From assembly GCA_021401465.1 (NCBI GenBank), contig JADDMT010000116.1, positions 20,992 to 84,991 on the forward strand: 64,000 nt of DNA. Direction: 5' to 3'. This document shows, piece by piece, positions 55,744-64,000 of this stretch. Every line of letters starts with the position of its first letter. Positions within the stretch are counted from its first letter, which is position 1. The stretch is from Teratosphaeria epicoccoides. Lineage: Eukaryota; Ascomycota; Dothideomycetes; Mycosphaerellales; Teratosphaeriaceae. The notes under the pieces were generated by a model. The model searched no databases and had not been told where the DNA came from. It saw nothing but the letters and a program-made list of their open reading frames with translations. A program made the position numbers and the translations under genes.

Positions 55744-58459
55744 CTAGCTTACCTTCACTACTACCGACTTTCCTAAAGCGCTACTATTTCGCCCCTCCTG
55801 TAGCTTCTTAAAGGTCGCATCATTAAAGACCTTGTCGCTATAGCCCTTAATCTGCTCTGACAAGGTCGAGTCCGTGAATGTAGTGTGCTACTACAACTAA
55901 CTATCCCTTAACTTAGAGTCGTCGAGCGTATCCTCTACCTTCTCTATAACGTTCGACTAGTTACTTATAAGATTACACTAATCGAGCAGAGCGCATGCTA
56001 TGCTACATCATAATCGTTAGCTAATGTATACTACGTAGCTACTAAACTACCGCTAGTACCTCCTATTAATATCGAAGTGCTAGTAGTATGTTAGTAGCAT
56101 AACGCTAGTATACTACTAGCACACTTACCTAGCATTTTTTGCCTCTGCCTCTAGCAAAGCTTAGCTCCTACTATCGCCTTAGTCTTTGTCCTTTACGGTC
56201 AAGCTTCGTGTCCTATAGCTATCGTCATTAACTGCGCTAATGCATAGAGTTAACAATCGCACTTACTATGTGTTAGTAAGTCTTTGCGTTTCGCCTCTCG
56301 CTAGAGCCGCGCTAGCGTTTATCCGTTATTAGCACGGTTTAGTCGATACATGAGTCCTCTCGCCTATACTGCTTGTCTATACTAGTCACGATTAACCGCC
56401 TACTCCGTAGCTTAGGCCTCTTACTACTTCCGCCTTGTTAGCGATAGCTAGCCCTTACGACGCGCCAAGGCTACTAACCTTTCATCTTGCATGTGTCTAG
56501 GTTAGGGCTTATCGACTATAGTGGCTTTCATACTAGACAAGTACATGTTAGCAATCATGGCCATAATGTTAGACAAGAAACTAACCTTGTTGTCATGACA
56601 CTGTTATGCAGGGTGTCCCGCGACAATGGCTCCTCTAGTCCCTACATCGGCTAGTTGTCACCGTCATAATCGCTTGCCTTACTACTATGGTTACTAACAT
56701 TTGCCCTTCTGCTATTATGGCCCTCGCTCCCTCTGTTAGTGTCCGCTTAAATATCCGCTACATGCTTGCGAACGCCTACTATTAATGACATTAAGGCCTG
56801 GCTTGATCGTCGTGTCGGGCTGACACTACGCTAACCTAACAATTGCGTACGACCTAGTAGAAGTTAGCACAGGCCCTCTTGACGATGTCTCCCCTGTACT
56901 ATTCTCGCGTAGCGCCTTTCGCCTCTGCAAGTCCTCGTATTCCCTCTCTAAGCCTGTCATGCCGCGATCCTTCTTGATAGCTAGCGCCGCCTACACTAGT
57001 AGTGCTGTCTTGCCTTCGTCCTCCCCCCCTAATATACGTGCCGTAATAGTCGCCATGATAACCTCCTGTCTGTTAGCATCGAGCTCTTCCTAATACTTCT
57101 TCTTCCCCTCGAAGATATCATCGATATTGACACTACTAACTAGAACCCATCTCGTCTTGCTAGCCTTTGTCTTGAACTCCGAAGGGCTATTTCTGATCTA
57201 GGCTAGTAGGTATGTGATAGTAGCATACACGCTGTTTAACATGAAAGCGTTTACCTCGCGTAACTCTAAAGGATTCCATGCTAGTTTCTAATTAAACTAG
57301 AAGAACGCCTTCTTCATATAAAAGATTACGAGCAGGCTTAGAAACCTCCGGTCCTGTAACATGTTAGCGCTTTCGACGACATCTAAGCCTTCTCTCCTTA
57401 CCTCTTCTTCGTTCTTGCATTCGAATCTGCTTTCTATTAACATGTCTACAGCCTAGTCCTTTAAACCCTGCTTATCGTCTACCTTGCTAGACTATGCGAG
57501 TATAGCTTCTCTAACCCTATTCGTGTAGTTGTTACGACACTAACGTAACCTCTGCCTTATCTACGCCCCTAACATTAGCACCTCCTCATAGGACCTACGT
57601 AGGTACTTATAGTATCTAAATCTACATCGTCTAGCCTCGAGCTAACTCGACCTTTTATCCCTAGCATATCACGCGCTACAAGCTACTAGTTAATTACAAT
57701 ATGCTTACAACTTGGCTAGTAAGTAGGAGCTATAGGGTATAGCACAGAAATGCCCTTCCGCCCTCATGAAGCGTCTATCTACAAGAGTTCTCGGACTTTG
57801 ACAAGCAAAGGCTCGATTAACTTGTCTTTATGCACAGGAGGGCTACTACGTATATCTTCGCTACTAGAGTAGTCATATCCTTAGTCGGAGTTTGTAGTCT
57901 AGCTACTATTATGGCCTTAACGGCTACTCGACTAGCTCCTAGACTGACTTTGACTACTACTATCGCCCTAGCGGCTACGAGACTCGCTATTACGGTAGTT
58001 TTAACTGTTGCTGTTACTCCCGTGATTAGTAGGTCGGCTATTATAATAGCCTCGATAGATGCTTGGCTGCTATGTCTTTACCCTGTCATTCTTAGGTTTG
58101 CTACTATCTCGTCGCGCGTCGCAAGATAATAACCGAAGCCTCTTATACGGCCGATTCCGCCTTAGTAGTAAGGATGACCGCTTATGCGTCTAGTCTCTTC
58201 GTGACTAGTACGTCGTCGTCTGTATGCATGTTAGCATGGCCGCTATATACGGGTAGCTTCTTACATTAGTCGCCTTTGTATAGGCTTTAGGCACTATAAA
58301 ATCCTCATGCTCCTAGTTAGCTATCTCCTTGTTGCCGTCGTCTACACTATCGCCATCGTTGCTTAGCAGGTCTTTTAAATCATTCGCTAGATCGTAATTT
58401 AAACCGCTACTAGATAACGCGGAACGTGACCTCTGTTGTCTGTCTTTCTTTAAAGGCAT
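55744..58459 (-). pseudogene. unidentified large decayed gene ('relic X')
   Basis: Minus strand from ATG 58,457-58,459 (MPLKKDRQQRSRSALSSSGL, then an acidic stretch) to about 55,744, about 900 codons allowing for shifts. Coherent blocks: FMRAEGHFCAIPYSSYLLAKL, YYKYLRRSYEEVLMLGA-x-IRQRL, NNYTNRVREAILA, DMLIESRFECKNEEEVRREGL, RFLSLLVIFYMKKAFF, LELREVNAFMLNSVYATITYLLA, MATITARILGGEDEGKTALLV, GLEREYEDLQRRKALREN, and near the end TDSTLSEQIKGYSDKVFND. Stops are mainly TAG at Gln/Trp sites. At least one frame change near 58,150-57,800 suggests introns or indels. I do not recognise the family. A 3' fragment is duplicated at 23,860-24,332, so it is probably mobile or was carried by a mobile element. 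Confidence 0.5.
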
Positions 58460-59104
58460 AATCAAAGAAGGATGCGACTTAAAGGATCGGCAGAGAACAG
58501 AGCGCGGTATATCCTTCTTAGTCGTGTAGGTCTAGTAGCAGGTTAGTAAAGGATAATATCTATAGCATGTAAATATGCATATACTGCGAGTTACTGTCTA
58601 ATGTAGCTACGTGGCGTCTATTGATGCAGAAGAAGGAGGGGACGCAATGTTTACAGTGTCTTGCGACATGTGAGCGTCATCTAAATTCGGCTACCCCTGA
58701 AATTACGCTTCCCTATTAGCCGGCGGTACTTTTAGCTTGCTAGCGGTATGCTATTAAAATACCGCTAGTAGAACTAGCCTCGGTTAGCATTGATTCTTTA
58801 ATGATAGCTAGTATAGGTACTACGAAACATCTGTGCTATATAGCACGTCTGCCTATATAATACAGCCTAACGGATGTAGTTACTCTGTAGTAGATCCTAC
58901 ATATATAGTAGTAAGATTCGTTCTGCATGCGAGAGAATATCCTGTACGTATTATTCTAAAGGCCTTTAAGCCGCGTTTAAACTATAATAGCCATACTACC
59001 TTTGTGTTAACCCTAGGTAATTGTCAACTTCTAGACTGTCCGCTACTAATAGTTTAACGATATCTTGTATAGTAGATGCCGAAAACTGACCTCCCCTGCT
59101 CGTG
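58460..59104. other. spacer upstream of relic X
   Basis: No supported gene. A 74-codon plus-strand frame (58,833-59,057) has no recognisable features. Likely the former 5' region of relic X. Confidence 0.4.
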
Positions 59105-59464
59105 TGATACGGTTGATACTAGGGGACCATTTAAACCGCATGGGTTCTAATGGCCGCCCTTGGCATGCAGTGACCCTGCTACATATAGCAAGGGGGTCCT
59201 TCGTACATACGTTAGCTCGTATGTCGTCCGAGTAGGATCAGTTGTCGACGTAGGACGCCCCTATGTCGCTGACCCTACGGTACCCCTACGGGGTTAGGCT
59301 CAGACATGCTTTCCCTAATTAAGGAGCGTCAGGAGTTATAAGCACCCTTAGCGCCACCTCTGCGATAAGCAGAAAGTAGCGCTGTCTTGTACCTACTAAA
59401 GGGTCGGATTACTCTGTCACACTAGGAGATATTTTCATATTATATAGCATATACATCTATATTA
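59105..59464 (+). repeat. Gypsy-A4 5' LTR, 360 bp
   Basis: TGATACGG...CTATATTA; hairpin CATTTAAACC/GGGTTCTAATG partly altered. Confidence 0.92.
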
Positions 59465-59513
59465 GTTCTGCTTTCTCCCCCCTGCTTTGCAGTCTAGTAG
59501 AGAATACTACGAT

Positions 59514-62500
59514 ATGTCTAGAGCACTACGAACTCGCAACTAACGTGTAGCGAGCGCCATCCCGAGCGCCCGCGATAGCGAAGCTAGCCTAAGTAACTAG
59601 CCCGTAGAAGTACCCGCTGCGAGCGACACTACATCGAGCGACGGTTCCGCTAGAGGACAATTACGCGGCGGACTAGGCAATAGACCCCCCGCATAGGGAC
59701 CGCAGCTAACCCTGACTATCGACCTAGCCCTTGTAGCCATGATTGTCGATTAGGTCGCGAACCGCCTTGCGAACTAGAGCCGGAGCCGCACCGCTCCTAG
59801 TAGCGACAACGGCGAGGACGACGAAGACGTCGCCATGAGTAGTACTAACGAACTAGCGGACGAAGAAATCTAGCGAGATTTCACGCTAGGGACCCGCGAA
59901 GACAACTTACTAGGAGGCGCAGACCCTCCGCGTGTGCCCGCGAACTTGGTGCCTGAATTCAGGGCCGTAGTAGGCTAACTAGGAGGTAGTCGTAACGCAC
60001 GCAACCTGAAGCCGTTTAAGGGAGACACCTTGAAGGAGGCTCGAACTTTCTTACAGGCATGTAAGGCAGTTTTTGTGCTTAACCTACGCGGATATTCCAC
60101 AGAGGGCGAACGAGTCGCCTTTAGTGTGATGTGGCTTGAAGAGGATAAGGAACCTCGTAACAATTAGCATGAGCGGTATGACCTTATGCGGGTCTATGAC
60201 AGAACATATACGTAGGCGGACTTTCGCTAGTTCTATGTCGACTAGGTCGAGGATCTAGGGAATCGCGCCCTTACTATGTCTGTTAAGTACGAGAAGGCCA
60301 AGCAGGGGAAGGGACAAATAACCTCTAGCTTCGCAACCTATCTCGCCACGCTCGAGGGACAGATGCTACCCTATACCGAGACGTAACGCGTGTGGCACTT
60401 ACTTGTCAAACTTAATAACAATCTTCGGAACATAATCATGACTTTTCATGAACTTCCGACAACTCGGCAAGACCTCATGTCCCTTGCAACACGTATGGAA
60501 ATCACCTTGAAGCGAAATGGAAAATCAGGCAGTAAGGACAATAAGCGTCTGAGTCCTAAGGACCTACTAAAGGGCCGCTACTACAAGCGCCCTAGGGGTC
60601 ACGTCTAACGCGGTAGTTCATTCCGGAGGAGCAAGCCCTCTAAGCCAAAAGACGGTAGCGAGAAGCCTCCGAGTAGCTGCTACATCTGTAGAGCGAGGGA
60701 CTACTAGGCGGCTCGCTATCCTAAACGAAGTGATAGGAAGAAGGTAAGCAAGGTGTCCGAAACCTCCCTAGAGAGGAGGCGAAAGAAGGACAAGCCTAAG
60801 ACAACCGAATAGCTACCGCGGGTATCTAAGCTGTCTGTTACCGATAGTGTAGACTCGTGGCCTGCGCGGCACCTATCTGGCGCGGTCCGAGTTAATGGCT
60901 CGCTCGAGCTAGTAGACTGTATGTTAGATGACCTTGCGGAGGTTAACGTGATACCCTAGAGGGTAATCGTACGGCTTAGTTTAAAGCCGATCCTAGGAGC
61001 CCTGCTGCCTACTATGAAGTCTTTTCGGGGCGAAGGCGCAGCGGCTCGAGGCGCGTACAACGTGCGCCTCTAACTCGCGGACTCCTCAGGAGAAGTGCGC
61101 GAGACTAACGAAGTCTTCTACGCCGAAGACGTTCCTAATAAGGAGCTCCTGCTCGGCCGCCCTTAGCGCCACAAGCAGGGAGTCGTTGTTAATGGAGCTA
61201 CTAACAACTAGTTCTACGGCTCTATAGGCGAAGTTCCTGCGGTGCGGATGCGTGACATACACAGCTTCTATAAGGACATGAAGAAGGTCTAATGCATGTA
61301 TGCGGTCCGCATACGGAACGTCAAGGAAGACGTTACCCTTCTGCCTAAGTTAGAGGAATACGCCGATATTTTCGACGCAGAGGCTGCGGCCTATGCCCGG
61401 GCCCTAGACGCGGAACATGCGATTAACCTTAAGGAGGGTTACAATCCTCCGCATTAACCTCTGTACCCTATGTCAGAATCGTAGCTCGAAACACTTCGAG
61501 ACTACCTCTACAAGGTGCAAAGGAACGCGTGGATCCGACGAAGCGACAGCGAGGCTAGAGCGTTAGTTATGTTCGTCCTGAAGAAGGACAACACGCTCCG
61601 CCTATACGTTAACTATAGGGGCCTTAACGCGGTAACCTAGAAGAACCGCTGCCTCCTACTACTTATTAGCGAGACGCTTGACCGCCTTAGTCGCGCCGCC
61701 ATCTTCTCGTCTATCGACTTTAAGGACGCCTACTACTAGATACTGATCCGAAAGGGCGACGAGTAGAAGACTACATTCCGAACGCGGTATAGACACTTTA
61801 AGTATACAGTGATGCTATTTAGCTTGACTAACGCACTAGCGACGTTCTAAGCGTATATTAACTAGGCCCTAGCCGGCCTCGTTAACACCTGCTACGTAGT
61901 GTATTTAGACGATATACTAGTCTATTCTGACTCGAAGGAGGAGCATATTCGGCATCTAAGTATAGTGCTCGAACGGCTCCGCAAGTTCGCTCTCTACGCG
62001 AACCTAAAGAAGTGCTTATTCCTGACGGATAGGATTGAGTTTCTTGGATACATCGTCTCTACGGAAGGAGTCATCATAGATGACTAAAGGGTGTCCGCAA
62101 TCGCGGAGTAGCTGCAGCTAACTACCCTCCGAGAAGTGCAGGTGTTCCTAGGATTCACTAACTTCTATCGCAGATTCATACGATCTTACTCGAAGATCGT
62201 GGCTCCCCTCACGGCCCTCGCAAAGGGCGCGGTTCGAGGAAAAAAGCCAGGGAAAGTGCCTTAGGAGGAGGCTTAGGGCAAGGCCTTCTCTGAACTTAAA
62301 GCAGCTTTTCAAACTACGCCTATACTTCGGCACTTTGACCCCGCTGCGAAGATCCGGATAGAGACTAATGCTTCAAAATTCGTAATAGCCGCAATTATAT
62401 CGCAGCTCTAGTCGCACGAAGGCAGTGCGCGATAGTACCTGATTACCTTCTAGTCGCGGAAGATGCAGGGCGCTAAGCTTAACTACGAGACTCACAACTA

Positions 62501-64000
62501 AGAGCTTTTAGCTATTGTTGACAGCTTCAAGGAGTACTGACACTACCTCGAAGGCGCAGCGCACCCTATTAAGGTGCTTACCGACTATAACAACCTTCGC
62601 GGCTTCATGGGCGTGAAGCAGCTAAGTAGTCGGCAAGCAAGGTAGGCGACTTTCCTCGCTAGCTTTGACTTCGTTATCTAGCATCGTTCCAGAAAGACGA
62701 ATCTAGCTAACGGTCCTTCGCGACGACCGGACTATGACACTAGGGAAGAGGGTAACTAATAGCTTCTCCCTACGCTGCAAACGAAGCTTGCAGTTTAGGG
62801 CGGCGATCTGTCGTTAGCTCCTCTTGTAGGTCGACTGCGGGTCTAATGGGGCCTCACAGCCTCCGCTAGTGACGAACCCTCCTATCTGGCAGTTATGGCG
62901 ACTATGTCTAGCTCGATCCGTGTAGTAGTTAACTGGCTCACATGCGGTAAGCATGCGATGTCTAAGGAACCCTTTAAAGAAGTCTCGAGACTTATTTAGC
63001 AGTTACAAGAGCGAGAACCGGAGTTGATTAATGAGGGTGTAGCCCTCTAGGACACCGCAGGCGGTCTGAAGTACTAGACCAAGTCAGGCGACTTGTAGTA
63101 CTTTGACAATAGGCTCTACGTACCCGCTAACCGCGTACTCTGTTCGTAGCTCCTCCGTATTCATCATGACAATAAACTCGCGGGCCATTTTGGCGTAGAG
63201 AAGACGAACGCACTTCTTGGACGCAAATACTAGTAGCCTATGCTAGAACAGGATGTCTCTGACTATGTCAAATCCTGCTAGACGTGCCAGATTAGCAAAT
63301 CTCGGCGCTATCGCCCCTACAGCGATGCTTAGGCGCTCCTACTACTAGAGAGACTATGGCAAGACTTGACCATGGATTTCATTACTATTTTGCCGCTAGC
63401 AAAGTAGAAAGGCGATGTGGTTAATACTGTCCTTGTAGTAGTCGACCGATACTCGAAGATGAATGTCTTCATCCTATGTACGAAAAAGTGCATAAGCGGC
63501 AAGCTTGCGCGGCTACTTCGCGACGAAGTCATATAGCGCTTTAGTGTCCCCCGAAGTATCCTATTAGATCGAGGTTCTGTCTTTACTAGTAAATACTAGC
63601 AAGAATTTGTGTTTGAAGCGCGTGTTAAGCACCGCCTAAGTACAGCATTCCATCTACAGACTAATAGTCAGACTGAACGTATGAACTAGACTCTTAAGTA
63701 GTACCTTTAGTGCTACTACGCTAAGAACTAGGATGCCTAGGCTGACGCAATTCCTATGGCGGAATTTGCAGTCAATAACAGCGTGCATGCTACTATGCGC
63801 ATGTCGCCATTTCAGATTCTTTATAGCTTTGATCTAGAAATACACCTAGAACCGCCTCGGGACGAGTCTTCTAAGGAGAGGGTGCCGGCCGCTACGGAAT
63901 TAGCGCGGCGTATGCGCGAGGTACATTCGGTGCTAATAGAACACTAGAAAAAGGCCTCAGAATCCCAGATTAAACATAATAACGCCCGTGCTAAACCGAT
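59514..64000 (+). pseudogene. Gypsy-A4 gag-pol (decayed, partial)
   Basis: ATG 59,514. Zinc knuckle at about 60,678-60,719 with Tyr for His. RT YLDDILVYSD at about 61,905; RNase H IETNASKF near 62,360; integrase with HFGVEKT near 63,190 (His retained), RGSVFTS near 63,570, and a good open stretch 63,756-63,947 (MAEFAVNNSVH...). The chromodomain lies outside the window. Still many TAG stops. Confidence 0.9.

Larger units (their letters stand above)
59105..64000 (+). mobile_element. Gypsy-A4: 5' LTR and most of gag-pol, runs off right edge
   Basis: LTR 59,105-59,464 (TGATACGG start kept), internal sequence collinear with A1. By alignment the pol stop would be near 64,478. It has fewer CA to TA changes than A1 at many sites (for example TGTGGCTT against TGTAGCTC), so it is younger or less exposed. 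Confidence 0.93.

Noticed and set aside
57830..58129. 99-codon plus-strand Ala/Thr/Val-rich frame
   Set aside because: Shadow of relic X on the other strand.
8030..64000. TAG reassigned to Gln/Trp (alternative genetic code)
   Set aside because: TAG falls at both Gln and Trp positions, the four intact genes use the standard code, and CpA to TpA mutation explains all of it.
1..64000. CRISPR arrays, tRNA or rRNA genes, telomere repeats
   Set aside because: None recognised; the direct repeats present are minisatellites or LTRs, and no TTAGGG arrays or cloverleaf sequences were seen.

Overview
The window looks like a filamentous ascomycete chromosome. It has short spliceosomal introns of about 50 nt with GTANGT donors and CTAAC/CTGAC branch sites, fungal-type genes (PTH11-like receptor, microsomal P450), and a long repeat block decayed by repeat-induced point mutation (RIP). 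Names such as Gypsy-A, Gypsy-B, relic X, Y and Z are mine. No database could be searched, so the genus is not called.

Bases 1 to about 7,950 are ordinary gene-rich DNA with four intact genes: the 5' part of a Dus3-type tRNA-dihydrouridine synthase (-), a Bap31/Yet-type ER chaperone (+, 3 exons, divergent from Dus3), a PTH11/rhodopsin-domain seven-helix membrane protein (-, 4 exons), and a cytochrome P450 (+, 4 exons, divergent from the PTH11-like gene).

From about 8.0 kb to the right edge no intact gene remains. The block is packed with CTAG and in-frame TAG at former Gln (CAG) and Trp (TGG) codons, as expected from CpA to TpA mutation on both strands. From 8 to 15 kb it holds decayed single genes: a Cys-rich/coiled-coil gene, two different histone H3-like genes on the minus strand (one reads like a centromeric H3 with two recognisable introns), several unknown relics, minisatellites and a solo LTR.

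From 15 to 64 kb it is a nest of two Ty3/Gypsy chromodomain families. Gypsy-A has 360-bp LTRs (TGATA...TATCA) and a single gag-pol frame. Gypsy-B has 489-bp LTRs (TGTCATAAG...CTTATGACA) with gag and pol in different frames. Gypsy-B1 is at 15,152-22,072. A hAT transposase relic starts at 22,188 and is split in three by an outer Gypsy-A element (A0, 22,968-33,138, containing a complete A1) and by Gypsy-B2 (33,770-48,959). B2 is itself split by Gypsy-A2 (38,566-46,734). Target-site duplications and lengths agree: B1 plus its 95-bp LTR deletion and B2 minus the A2 insertion both come to 7,016 bp. Further right are relic Y with a Gypsy-A solo LTR that itself contains a Gypsy-B solo LTR, a truncated A3, relic X, and A4, which runs off the window.

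The least expected content: (1) two histone H3-like relics within 3 kb; (2) in both Gypsy families, a Cys-rich ORF on the opposite strand between pol and the 3' LTR. In Gypsy-A this antisense gene has its own TATA box and a spliceosomal intron kept in two full-length copies.
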